Shown in pieces: positions 19,131 through 27,289 of a DNA stretch of 64,000 nucleotides. The DNA comes from CAYQQK01 sp964420065. Lineage in GTDB: Bacteria; Bacillota; Dethiobacteria; DTU022. The notes beneath the pieces were generated by a model, which did no database searches, was not told the origin of the DNA, and saw nothing but the letters and a program-made list of their open reading frames with translations. Each line of letters starts with the position of its first letter. Positions within the stretch are counted from its first letter, which is position 1. A program made the translations under genes and the position numbers. Location: assembly GCA_964420065.1 (NCBI GenBank), contig CAYQQK010000007.1:1-64000 (forward strand). Direction: 5' to 3'.

Positions 19131-19159
19131 AGCTCGGACCTAAGACATCCGGGCTTTTT
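19131..19159 (+). terminator. Rho-independent terminator after kamA
   Basis: An 8-base stem AGCTCGGA / TCCGGGCT (one G-T pair) with a 9-base loop is followed by TTTTT. It lies 37 bases after the kamA stop and closes the operon. Confidence 0.65.
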
Positions 19160-19290
19160 CATGCTTCCGTCCCGGTTCAAACTTGATCGGATCATGCGCG
19201 GTACGTTATTCTGAATATGGTTTCGCCGGAAAAAGGAAACAGGTACAATTTGTAACGGCGTTTTTTTGTAAACGGAGGGAGACCGAAAAG

Positions 19291-20634
19291 GTGAGACTGG
19301 ATCTGGTGTTAAAGAACGGTATTGTTGTCTCCCCGGGACGCAACGTGCAAATAGATATCGCGGTTAAAGAGGGCAAGATCGTCGCCCTGGGCCGGTCGGA
19401 AGAATTTTGTGACGCCGCCCAAACGCTTGATGTGACGGGGAAATATATTCTGCCCGGTGTTATCGATGTGCACTGCCACTTTCGCGACCCGGGGTTAACG
19501 CACAAAGAAGATTTTTTGAGCGGCACCCGCGCCGCGGCCATGGGTGGAGTGACCACGGTCTTTGATATGCCCAACACGATCCCCCCGGTTACAAACTTGA
19601 TCGCGCTGCACCAAAAAATGAAGGCAATCAAAAATCGGGCGTATGTTGATTATTGCTTATGGGGTGCGGTGACGAGCAACGACCCGGTACAAATTGATAA
19701 TCTGGCCGGCCTGGGTGTTATCGGTTTCAAGATATTTCTGGCCCAAACCACTGGAGACCTGGCCGCCCCCGGTGACGGGGCTCTTCTGGAGGTGTTTGGG
19801 CGTATTCGGGCAACCGGTTTAAGGGCTGCTCTCCACGCTGAGGACGAAGGTTATATCAATTATTTTACCCGTAAATTTCAAAAAGAAGGGTGCCGGAATT
19901 ACGAAGCCGTGGAAACGGCGCGGGATGCGACGGCGGAAGCGCTGGCCATTGCTCGCGTGCTGGTTTTAGCGCACCGGTCCGGCAACAAGATCCATATTGC
20001 CCACCTGAGCACCCGCGAAGGAGCTGAACTGGTCAAACTGGCCCGCGAGAAGGGGATCGATGTCAGCGCCGAGACCTGCCCGCAGTACCTGCTTTTAAAA
20101 AATGATGATTATGCGCGCCTGGGGCAGGTGGCGAAAATGTTTCCCCCGTTGCGCCGGGCCGGCGATATGGAGGCCCTTTGGGCGGCGATTGCCGATGGTG
20201 TGGTCGAGGTTATCGCTTCGGATCATGCGCCGCACACCCGGCAGGAAAAACTTGGCACCGTAGATATCTGGGATGTTCCGGCCGGCATGATCGGCGTCGA
20301 AACGAGCGTGCCCCTGATGCTCGAACAGGTAAACCGGGGGCGGTTGACCCTGAACGAGTATGTACGCATTGCTTGTGAAAAACCGGCCCGGTTGTTCAAC
20401 CTTTATCCCCGTAAAGGGACGATCGGGGCCGGCGCCGATGCTGATTTTACCATAATCGATCTCAACCAAACGTATGAAATTAAAGCGACCCGCCTTCACT
20501 CCAAGTCCAGGTTCACACCCTTTGAGGGTATAACAGGCAAAGGTTTCCCGGTCTATACGATTGTCAGAGGCAACGTGGTGATGGCACATGGGCGGCTGCT
20601 TACCGAGCCGTCCGGCCTTTTCGTCAGCCCGTAA
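19291..20634 (+). CDS. Dihydroorotase/allantoinase-family cyclic amidohydrolase
   Basis: About 447 residues, GTG at 19291 behind AACGGAGGGA. Metal ligands of the family are all visible: IDVHCHFRDPG, the region FKIFLAQTTGD containing the Lys that is normally carboxylated, HAEDEGY, KIHIAHLSTREGA, and SDHAPHTRQEK. MGGVTTVFDMPNT matches both dihydroorotase and allantoinase. The enzyme hydrolyses or closes a cyclic amide. With a lone pyrB in the same window it may be the dihydroorotase of pyrimidine synthesis, but the two genes are 21 kb apart and no other pyr gene is adjacent, so an allantoinase- or hydantoinase-like role remains possible. It is expressed separately from kamA, since a terminator intervenes. 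Confidence 0.8.
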   Translation: MRLDLVLKNGIVVSPGRNVQIDIAVKEGKIVALGRSEEFCDAAQTLDVTGKYILPGVIDVHCHFRDPGLTHKEDFLSGTRAAAMGGVTTVFDMPNTIPPVTNLIALHQKMKAIKNRAYVDYCLWGAVTSNDPVQIDNLAGLGVIGFKIFLAQTTGDLAAPGDGALLEVFGRIRATGLRAALHAEDEGYINYFTRKFQKEGCRNYEAVETARDATAEALAIARVLVLAHRSGNKIHIAHLSTREGAELVKLAREKGIDVSAETCPQYLLLKNDDYARLGQVAKMFPPLRRAGDMEALWAAIADGVVEVIASDHAPHTRQEKLGTVDIWDVPAGMIGVETSVPLMLEQVNRGRLTLNEYVRIACEKPARLFNLYPRKGTIGAGADADFTIIDLNQTYEIKATRLHSKSRFTPFEGITGKGFPVYTIVRGNVVMAHGRLLTEPSGLFVSP

Positions 20635-20657
20635 CAGATCGGGGGGAAAAGCCGTCC

Positions 20658-21617
20658 ATGAATATAATCCGAATAGGCAGAATAGATCTAACTAGAGGAT
20701 ATTTAGAAACATTGTCGAAATTAGAAATATGGCTTTCAAATAAGAGTTCGGAGGATGTGATAGCCATAAAAAAGCATATTGATTTGCATGCCCACATCAT
20801 TCCGGATCTGGATGACGATGGTCCGCCTGATCTGGAAAGCGCACTTGCAATTGCCGGGGAACTGGTAAAACAGGGTTTCGAAACAGTTATCGCCACGCCG
20901 CACTGTTTTGAGGGGACACCGACCGCCGCTGAAGTACTGGATCGGTGCCGACTTTTTCAAGCAGCACTCAAACAAAGGGGAATTCCGTTGCGGGTTTTAC
21001 CCGGGGCCGAACTGGCCATCGAGCCGCAGCTATTCAAGCGTATCGTCAACGGGCAGGTGATGACCCTGAACGGGGGCCGCTATCTGCTGATCGAACTGCC
21101 GCTGTTTTTGGACCTCCCTCCCTATGCCGAAAGACTATTTTTTGAGCTGCAGGCCCGGGGATACTACCTGATCCTGGCCCATCCGGAGCGGATCAGGGCT
21201 TTCCAGGAGGATCTCCTGCTCTTGTACCGTCTGGTGACCCGGGGCATCTATACCCAGCTTACCTTGAGTAGTCTGACCGGTTTTTTGGGTCCCACGGTGA
21301 AAAAAATTGCCTGGAAGATGCTTACCTGCCGGTTGGTTCATTTCCTGGCCACCGATGCCCATGACGTGGAGGGCCGCCTTTCCCGGACCGGGCCGGCGTT
21401 GAAATTACTGCAAAAACAGGCCGGGGCCGGAGTTGCCGAAACAATGCTTGGGGAAAGGCCGATGCGGCTTTTGCACGGTGAAAAGCTGGAAGTTCCGGAA
21501 CCGCTCCCGGTACAAAAAAGCAGTTTCCGTTTCATAAACAAACAGATTCCGTTGACGAACCGGAAGAAGGGAATACCCCCCGGGAGAAGGATTTCAACGG
21601 TTTGGGTCAAAGAGTAA
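20658..21617 (+). CDS. PHP-domain tyrosine-phosphatase-like protein (CpsB/YwqE family)
   Basis: The core from about residue 38 is a PHP metal-dependent phosphatase: HIDLHAHIIPDLDDDG, VIATPHCFEG, GAELAIEP, LILAHPERI and LATDAHDVEGR supply the His/Asp/Glu ligands seen in CpsB, CapC and YwqE. Such proteins dephosphorylate the tyrosine kinase controlling polysaccharide export, which fits the neighbouring galE, although no kinase lies in the window. The ATG at 20658 has a fair SD (GGGGGGAAAA), but the first 33 codons are markedly AT-rich and use rare ATA/AGA codons. Family members usually begin right at the HxH motif, so the true start may be near 20757-20766, behind CGGAGGA. A basic tail of about 40 residues follows the domain. 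Confidence 0.8.
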   Translation: MNIIRIGRIDLTRGYLETLSKLEIWLSNKSSEDVIAIKKHIDLHAHIIPDLDDDGPPDLESALAIAGELVKQGFETVIATPHCFEGTPTAAEVLDRCRLFQAALKQRGIPLRVLPGAELAIEPQLFKRIVNGQVMTLNGGRYLLIELPLFLDLPPYAERLFFELQARGYYLILAHPERIRAFQEDLLLLYRLVTRGIYTQLTLSSLTGFLGPTVKKIAWKMLTCRLVHFLATDAHDVEGRLSRTGPALKLLQKQAGAGVAETMLGERPMRLLHGEKLEVPEPLPVQKSSFRFINKQIPLTNRKKGIPPGRRISTVWVKE

Positions 21618-21766
21618 GGGTGCCCCGGTTTTTGAACCGGCAAAGAATGTTCGATCGGTATCCCTGTCAAGCCGGCAATTTGATTGAACCGTGAAAATGG
21701 TCCCGGCTCCGCGGCAGGCAATCCGGGGGCCGGGACCGGTGCCGGCAGGCAGGGTGGAGGGCCAGA

Positions 21767-22771
21767 ATGCATATTCTTGTTACCGGCGGTGCCGGCTTTA
21801 TCGGTGCGCATACCTGTGTGGCTTTGCTTGAAGCGGGCCATCACGTTATTGTTGCCGATAACCTTTCCAACAGTGATCCCGGGACCCTGCAGAAAATTAA
21901 ACAAATAACCGGCAAGACAGTTACTTTTTACCGGATCGATGTCACCGGCACCGTGGCACTGGACCGGCTTTTTGCCGCTCATGCCATCGATGCGGTGATT
22001 CATTTTGCCGGGTTGAAAGCGGTGGGTGAGTCTGTTGCAAAACCGCTCGAATATTATCGTAACAACATCATTGGCACCATGACGCTCGCCGAGGCCTGCC
22101 GGAAAAACGGGGTGAAACGTTTCATTTTTAGTTCTTCGGCAACGGTTTACGGGGACAACCGGGTTCCTTTTGTAGAAACGATGCCGCTCCGTCCGGCGAA
22201 AAGCCCCTACGGACGGACAAAAGCGATCAGCGAACAGATTCTCGTTGATCTGGCCCGGGCCTGGCCGGGATGGGCGGTGGTGCTGCTGCGCTATTTCAAC
22301 CCGGTTGGGGCCCATGAAAGCGGTCTTATTGGCGAAGCGCCGGCCGGTATCCCCAATAACCTGATGCCCCATATCACCCGGGTGGCCGGGGGAAAGCTGG
22401 ACCAGCTACGTATTTTCGGGGACGATTATCCTACCGTTGACGGTACCGGCGTACGCGATTATATTCATGTTTGCGATCTGGCCGAAGGGCATCTGCGGGC
22501 CCTGGAGCGGCTCTCTCCGGGCGTTCGCGTTTATAATTTGGGCACCGGCCGCGGGACCAGTGTTTTGCAGTTGGTCCGGGCCTTTGAACAGGCAAGCGGG
22601 ATCGAACTGCCTTATGAAATCGTGGCCCGCCGGCCCGGTGATGTTGCCGAGAGCTACGCCGATGTAACCAGGGCCAAAGAGGAACTGGGCTGGGTGGCCG
22701 GACGGGATATAATTGATATGTGCCGCGATGCCTGGCGTTTTGAGCGGGGCCGCACTGAAACCGGGAATTGA
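21767..22771 (+). CDS. galE: UDP-glucose 4-epimerase
   Basis: 334 residues, ATG behind GGTGGAGGG. An extended short-chain dehydrogenase: NAD-binding GGAGFIGAH at the N-terminus, IHFAGLKAVGESV, SSSATVYG (catalytic Ser/Thr) and SPYGRTKAISEQI with the catalytic YxxxK, then RYFNPVGAHESGLIGE and the C-terminal RRPGDVAESYAD. It interconverts UDP-glucose and UDP-galactose for exopolysaccharide or cell-wall sugars. It stands alone on the plus strand, 150 bases after the PHP protein gene; both may serve surface polysaccharide metabolism. Confidence 0.94.
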   Translation: MHILVTGGAGFIGAHTCVALLEAGHHVIVADNLSNSDPGTLQKIKQITGKTVTFYRIDVTGTVALDRLFAAHAIDAVIHFAGLKAVGESVAKPLEYYRNNIIGTMTLAEACRKNGVKRFIFSSSATVYGDNRVPFVETMPLRPAKSPYGRTKAISEQILVDLARAWPGWAVVLLRYFNPVGAHESGLIGEAPAGIPNNLMPHITRVAGGKLDQLRIFGDDYPTVDGTGVRDYIHVCDLAEGHLRALERLSPGVRVYNLGTGRGTSVLQLVRAFEQASGIELPYEIVARRPGDVAESYADVTRAKEELGWVAGRDIIDMCRDAWRFERGRTETGN

Positions 22772-22869
22772 CCGGGTTAACCCCGCGTTGGAACTTTTTT
22801 CACCGTTTTCCAGTCACCTTTGAAGCTGCGCTTGCAGATGTCGGCAGATCCAAAGAAGTAGCCGCTAAA

Positions 22870-23110
22870 TAATTTTTATTCGACACAAGGCACCCGCTTG
22901 CGGTCAAGTTCCATCCCCTCTCTTCGCTGCATTGAAATCAATGCATTCCGTGAATATATGCGAACTTTTCTTACAAGACACAACGGTTTCCATCTCACGG
23001 TGGACACCCTTGCCCTTGGCTGTGTGCTTGGCACTATCAACCCACACCTGGGATTCGCACCCGTTGGACTGTGCCCATGCCGGGCGTACATAAAGAAATC
23101 AGGGTTGGTT
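22870..23110 (-). mobile_element. Probable decayed 5' fragment of a group II intron
   Basis: The 364 bases between galE and the tRNA-Leu carry no convincing gene. Read on the minus strand, two stretches resemble the 5' structured part of ltrA-type bacterial group II introns: GGGCACAGTCCAACGGGTGC followed by GAATCCCA (about 23050-23082), then AAGGGTGTCCACCGTGAG followed by ATGGAA (about 22990-23013). The continuation diverges, and no domain V hairpin or reverse transcriptase is seen, so this would be a truncated, inactive remnant. The match is from memory of such introns, not a search. The remaining 22772-22869 shows only a 31-codon minus-strand open stretch without recognisable similarity. 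Confidence 0.4.
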
Positions 23111-23135
23111 TTTACCCTGACTCCTTGCATCAAAG

Positions 23136-23220
23136 TGGTGTCGGAGGGGGGACTTGAACCCCCACGGTGTAAACCACACGCCCCTCAAACGTGCGCGTCT
23201 GCCTGTTCCGCCACTCCGAC
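23136..23220 (-). tRNA. tRNA-Leu (anticodon GAG)
   Basis: Reading the minus strand, a 7-bp acceptor stem GTCGGAG / CTCCGAC, a D-arm GGCGGAACAGGCAGACGC, anticodon stem CACGT / GCGTG with loop TTGAGGG (anticodon GAG), a long class II variable arm and a T-arm GGGGGTTCAAGTCCCCC are present. The 3' end ACCA is encoded. Length 85 nt with class II structure confirms leucine. It is a solitary gene. Confidence 0.95.
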
Positions 23221-23236
23221 CCGTTTTTCAATTTAA

Positions 23237-23265
23237 ATTATACGGTGTCCGCCGGGCAGTGTCAA
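23237..23265 (-). promoter_or_regulatory. Consensus promoter of tRNA-Leu(GAG)
   Basis: On the minus strand TTGACA (23265-23260) and TATAAT (23242-23237) are spaced exactly 17 bases, a perfect sigma-A consensus. It lies about 17 bases upstream of the tRNA. Confidence 0.85.
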
Positions 23266-23459
23266 GACAAGGAACCCGTCGGGTTGCAGTTGGCAACGGA
23301 TCCTCCGCCTGGTGTTGCATCTGCAGCGATAACCGGAACGGCGGTTCAAGAGACATATCTTCACACAATTGGCAAGAGGGTTTATATGCCCACGTGTCCA
23401 AATATATATTACATACCGCGACATGTTTATGTTGCCCTCGTTCGAAAGGAGACAGAGCA

Positions 23460-24800
23460 ATGTTATCCCGGCAGCTTGGCACCTACATTGCCTCACTGCG
23501 TTTTACCGATTTGCCCCCGGAAGTGGTGGCGGCGGTCAGAACGGCCGTGATGGACTGGCTCGGTTCGGTTGTGGGAGGGTCGGTCGAGGAGCCGGCCCGG
23601 ATTACCGCCCGGGTGGTCGAGCGGAGTGGAGGCGCCCCCCAGGCCAGCCTGATCGGTTTTGAAGCAAGATCTTCGGCCTCGGGGGCGGCTCTGGTTAACG
23701 GAACATCGTGCCACATCCTGGAACTGGACGATCTGCACCGCAGTTCAATCCTTCACGCCGCGGCGCCCGTGATCTCCGCTGCGGCTGCAGCGGCGGAGAT
23801 GGCCGGTCTTTCCGGAAAAGAATTCATCGCCGCCGTGGTTGCCGGTTACGAAACGGGTATTCGGATCGCGGAAGCGGTGACGCCGTCCCACTATTATTAC
23901 TGGCATACTACCGCCACTTGCGGCACCTTTGGGGCCGCGGCGGCCGCGGCCCGGGCAATCGGCCTGGATGCAGCCCGGACGGCGCATGCCCTGGGCAATG
24001 CCGGTTCCCAGGCGGCCGGCCTGTGGGAATTTTTGCGGGACGGAGCGATGACCAAGCACCTGCATGCCGGGAAAGCCGCGATGAACGGCTTGCTGGCGGC
24101 GTTGTTGGCCCGGGAGGGTTTTACCGGGGCTTCGGCCATTCTGGAGGGGGAGAAAGGTTTCTTCAGGGCGACCGCCCCGGAATATGAAACAGGGAAGGTT
24201 ACCGCCGGTTTGGGGCGGGAGTACCGCCTGCTCGAAAATAGTTACAAGATCTATCCCTCTTGCCGCCATACCCACAGCGGAACGGACCTGGCGATCAAGA
24301 TGGCCCGGGAGGGGCTTGATCCGGAAACAGTTGAGGCGATCCGGATTAAAACCTATGGCGGGGCGCTAGATCTGGTCGGAAACGCCAAGCCGTCCACTCC
24401 GTACCAGGCCAAGTTCAGCTATCCCTACTGTGTTTGCCATGCCCTGGTGCACGGCAAGCTGGATCTGGATAGTTTCGATGTAACGTGGGGGATCGAGCCG
24501 GCGGTGCAGCGCTTGCTTTCCCGCTGCCGGGTTGAAGCCGATCCGGAGATTGAAAAATTGTACCCGCAGCGCTGGCCGGCCGGGCTTGAAGTTGATCTGG
24601 TGGACGGGCAGGTTTTATATGAACGGACCGACTACCCCTGTGGCGATCCGGAAAATCCGGCCTCACCGGAGGAGATGCAGCGAAAATTCGGCGGGCTGGC
24701 CCGCCGGGTTTGGCCCAAGGGGAAAATTGGCCGGGTACTGGAGATGGTGGGCCGGTTGGAAGACCTGGCGCAGATTGGAGATCTTTTTAACGGAACGTAA
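23460..24800 (+). CDS. MmgE/PrpD family protein
   Basis: About 446 residues; ATG 23460 behind AAAGGAGA. The family fold is recognisable throughout: an N-terminal helical domain with VMDWLGSVVGG, ALVNGTSCHILELDD, HAAAPVISAAAAAAE, FGAAAAAARAIGLD, GAMTKHLHAGKAAMNGLLAALLAREGFTG and YKIYPSCRHTHSGTDLA. Members include 2-methylcitrate dehydratase, cis-aconitate decarboxylase and iminodisuccinate epimerase. The exact substrate cannot be assigned. It heads an operon with a 2Fe-2S/4Fe-4S protein and a flavoprotein like fumarate reductase, and faces a citrate lyase operon, so a citrate-, citramalate- or aconitate-type substrate is plausible (inference). Confidence 0.85.
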   Translation: MLSRQLGTYIASLRFTDLPPEVVAAVRTAVMDWLGSVVGGSVEEPARITARVVERSGGAPQASLIGFEARSSASGAALVNGTSCHILELDDLHRSSILHAAAPVISAAAAAAEMAGLSGKEFIAAVVAGYETGIRIAEAVTPSHYYYWHTTATCGTFGAAAAAARAIGLDAARTAHALGNAGSQAAGLWEFLRDGAMTKHLHAGKAAMNGLLAALLAREGFTGASAILEGEKGFFRATAPEYETGKVTAGLGREYRLLENSYKIYPSCRHTHSGTDLAIKMAREGLDPETVEAIRIKTYGGALDLVGNAKPSTPYQAKFSYPYCVCHALVHGKLDLDSFDVTWGIEPAVQRLLSRCRVEADPEIEKLYPQRWPAGLEVDLVDGQVLYERTDYPCGDPENPASPEEMQRKFGGLARRVWPKGKIGRVLEMVGRLEDLAQIGDLFNGT

Positions 24801-24857
24801 CCGGTTCCTGGGATGAGAAACAACTGCCGCAGGTGATCTATGGGGAGGCAATAGACA

Positions 24858-25535
24858 ATGGTAAAAACAGTTTCAGTTTATTACATGGGCAAAGAGTACC
24901 TGGTGCCGGAGGGGGTGACCATTCAGAAAGCAATTGAATATTCCGGTTACCGGATGATTCGGGGCTGCGGTTGCCGGGGCGGTTTCTGCGGGAGTTGTGC
25001 CACGATCTACCGGATCCCCGGCGATCACCGGTTAAAAGTAGGGATGGCCTGTCAGACCAAGGTCGAACCGGGAATGACTTTTTTTATCATGCCTTACTAT
25101 CCCATCCAAAAACCACATTATGAACTGGCGGTCATTGATGATCCGGCCAAGGCGCTGCACCGGCTCTACCCGGAGTTGTTCAGTTGCCTGGGCTGCAGCG
25201 CCTGCACCAAAATATGTTCACAGGATCTGGAAGTCATGGACTACATCGCCGCGGCCCAGCGGGGCGATCTGGCCGGGACGGCCGAGTTGTCGTTGGACTG
25301 CATCATGTGCGGCCTTTGTGCTTCCCGGTGCCTGGCCCAACTGGTGCCGTACCAGATTGCCATGACCGCCCGCCGTCTGCATGCTTTCTTCAATTTGACC
25401 CGCCCTCCTTACGTGGGTGAACGCATTCGTGAAGTAGACGAGGGAAAGTATGCTCCTGAAATTGACCGGTTGATGGTCGCAGATATCGAGCATCTTCAAA
25501 AGCTTTATGCGGCCCGGGAGATCGAAAGCATTTAG
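24858..25535 (+). CDS. Soluble fumarate-reductase-like iron-sulfur subunit
   Basis: 225 residues, ATG 24858 behind GGGGAGG. The N-terminal 2Fe-2S ferredoxin domain has CGCRGGFCGSC and a fourth Cys in GMACQTK. The C-terminal part has two cysteine clusters, CLGCSACTKIC and CIMCGLCASRC, as in SdhB/FrdB and the TfrB class. It passes electrons to or from the flavoprotein encoded 22 bases downstream. No membrane anchor subunit is encoded nearby, so the complex is probably cytoplasmic, resembling thiol:fumarate reductase, with an unidentified electron partner. The middle gene of mmgE/prpD-frdB-like-frdA-like. Confidence 0.82.
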   Translation: MVKTVSVYYMGKEYLVPEGVTIQKAIEYSGYRMIRGCGCRGGFCGSCATIYRIPGDHRLKVGMACQTKVEPGMTFFIMPYYPIQKPHYELAVIDDPAKALHRLYPELFSCLGCSACTKICSQDLEVMDYIAAAQRGDLAGTAELSLDCIMCGLCASRCLAQLVPYQIAMTARRLHAFFNLTRPPYVGERIREVDEGKYAPEIDRLMVADIEHLQKLYAAREIESI

Positions 25536-25557
25536 GATACAAGGAGAGAACAAAACC

Positions 25558-27180
25558 ATGTCATATTCAGGTCACTTTCAAACATCACTGGAAAAGCTCA
25601 AGGCAACGCGCCGCTTCCGTCGCACCCAGGAAATCCCCCGTCTGGGTGATGACGAGCGAATGCGGCTCATTTCCGCTTTTCACCCTGATTATCGCGCCGA
25701 GGGGATGTGTCCCTTGAACCTGGGTCCCAACCGGGGGGAGCCGGTGCCGGTGGAATTTGCCCGGGTGATCGAAGCGTACAGCATTTGTGATCCGGTCAAG
25801 CTGCGCCTGGAAGAGCCCGATTACAGAACCGATGTTTTGGTTGTCGGCGGTGGCGGTGCCGGGGTTGCCGCCGCCTTGACGGCCCGGGAAGAAGGACTGA
25901 AAGTGCTTTTGGCGACCAAGTTACGGGTGGGAGATGCCAATACGATCATGGCCGAGGGGGGCATGTGTTCGGCGGTGCATCCCGGCGATAATCCTTACCT
26001 GCACTACCTGGATACGATCGGCGGCGGCCATTACACCAATGTGCCCGATCTGGTCAAAGCCCTGGTTTTGGACGGGCCGGAAGTGGCCGGCTGGTTGATG
26101 AGTCTGGGGGTCATGTTTGACTATGAACCCGGGGGCATTCTGAAACTGAATCACTGCGGGGGGCACTCGCGCAAGCGGATGCTTTCGTGCAAGGACTTGA
26201 CCGGGATGGAGTTGATGCGGGTTCTCCGGGATGAGCTCGAAAACCGTTCCATCCCCCGCCTGGAGTTCACGGCGGCGGTGGATCTGCTTCTGGACGAAAA
26301 CGGGAGATGCGCCGGGGCGGTGCTCTTTAACCTGGAAACGGGAGAGATGATGACGGTGCATGCGGGGGCGGTGATCCTCGCGACCGGGGGCATCGGCCGG
26401 CTGCATATCCAGGATTTTCCCACGACCAACCATTACGGGGCGACCGCGGACGGGCTGGTCCTGGCCTATCGTGCCGGGGCACGCCTGATTCACATGGACA
26501 GTATCCAGTACCACCCTACCGGGGCGGTCTGGCCGGAACAGTTGATGGGCCAGCTTATTACCGAGGTCATGCGCGGCCATGGCGCTCAACTGGTCAATGC
26601 CGAAGGGGAACGGTTTGTAAACGAGCTGGAATGCCGCGATACCTGCGCTTCGGCCTGCATCCGGGAATGTGTTGAACGAAATAAAGGGATTGAAACCCCG
26701 ACCGGCACACTCGGGGTATGGCTCGATACGCCGTTGATCGAGGGGGTTGAAAATCATTTTGTCGGGATATACACCCGTTTCAAAAAGTACGAGATCGATA
26801 TTCGTGATGAACCCATCCTGATCTATCCGACCCAGCATTACCAGAACGGCGGTCTGATGATCAACCCCTGGGGCGAAACAACCGTGGGCGGTCTTTTTGC
26901 GGCCGGGGAGGTGGCCGGGGGGGTGCAGGGCAAGAACCGTCTGGCCGGGAACAGCCTGCTCGATCTATTTGTTTTCGGACGGAGGGCTGCCCGGCGGGCC
27001 GCTGCAGCAGCACGCGATCACAGTCCCGGCAAACCTTCCCTGGAACACGTTTGGGCCTATCACCGGGAGCTGGAACTATTGGGGGTGGAGCACAGTCGCC
27101 GCTCGCCGCTGCTGTTGCCCAACTATGTCCGGCCGGAGACAAAGGCGCGGCGTCTCGATGAAAACCCGGTCTGCTTGTAG
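25558..27180 (+). CDS. Fumarate-reductase/succinate-dehydrogenase-like flavoprotein
   Basis: About 540 residues, ATG 25558 behind AAGGAGAG. After an N-terminal extension of about 95 residues comes the FAD fold VLVVGGGGAGVAAALTA. Further family blocks are AEGGMCSAV, GAVILATGGIG, QYHPTGAVWPEQL, EVMRGHGAQLVNAEGERF (the Arg region of the active site), HYQNGGLMINP and GLFAAGEVAGGVQGKNRLAGNSLLDLFVFGRRA. The C-terminus is short compared with SdhA (the long helical domain is reduced). It probably reduces or oxidises a C4-C6 unsaturated or saturated acid with the preceding Fe-S subunit. Its TAG stop forms part of a long inverted repeat shared with the convergent citXG. Confidence 0.85.
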   Translation: MSYSGHFQTSLEKLKATRRFRRTQEIPRLGDDERMRLISAFHPDYRAEGMCPLNLGPNRGEPVPVEFARVIEAYSICDPVKLRLEEPDYRTDVLVVGGGGAGVAAALTAREEGLKVLLATKLRVGDANTIMAEGGMCSAVHPGDNPYLHYLDTIGGGHYTNVPDLVKALVLDGPEVAGWLMSLGVMFDYEPGGILKLNHCGGHSRKRMLSCKDLTGMELMRVLRDELENRSIPRLEFTAAVDLLLDENGRCAGAVLFNLETGEMMTVHAGAVILATGGIGRLHIQDFPTTNHYGATADGLVLAYRAGARLIHMDSIQYHPTGAVWPEQLMGQLITEVMRGHGAQLVNAEGERFVNELECRDTCASACIRECVERNKGIETPTGTLGVWLDTPLIEGVENHFVGIYTRFKKYEIDIRDEPILIYPTQHYQNGGLMINPWGETTVGGLFAAGEVAGGVQGKNRLAGNSLLDLFVFGRRAARRAAAAARDHSPGKPSLEHVWAYHRELELLGVEHSRRSPLLLPNYVRPETKARRLDENPVCL

Positions 27181-27289
27181 GGGACGGTTCTTGCGGATGG
27201 TTAAAATAATTCTATAACGGTTGCCATTGGCAACTTCAACAATTTGATAACATTGGGGATTTGATATTTCACCGCAAGAACCGTCCCCT
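27179..27289. repeat. 111-bp element bounded by a perfect 18-bp inverted repeat
   Basis: AGGGGACGGTTCTTGCGG (27179-27196) and its exact complement (27272-27289) enclose 75 AT-rich bases, with an inner hairpin GTTGCC-ATT-GGCAAC at 27220-27234. The left arm includes the last two bases of the flavoprotein stop and the right arm ends on the first base of the convergent citXG stop. The GGGGACGGTTCTT core resembles short palindromic elements seen near Y1-type (RAYT) transposases. It may also act as a bidirectional terminator, although no long T-run is present. Confidence 0.75.

Noticed and set aside
24858..27180. Membrane-bound succinate dehydrogenase/fumarate reductase
   Set aside because: No cytochrome b or anchor subunit is encoded before, between or after the two genes.
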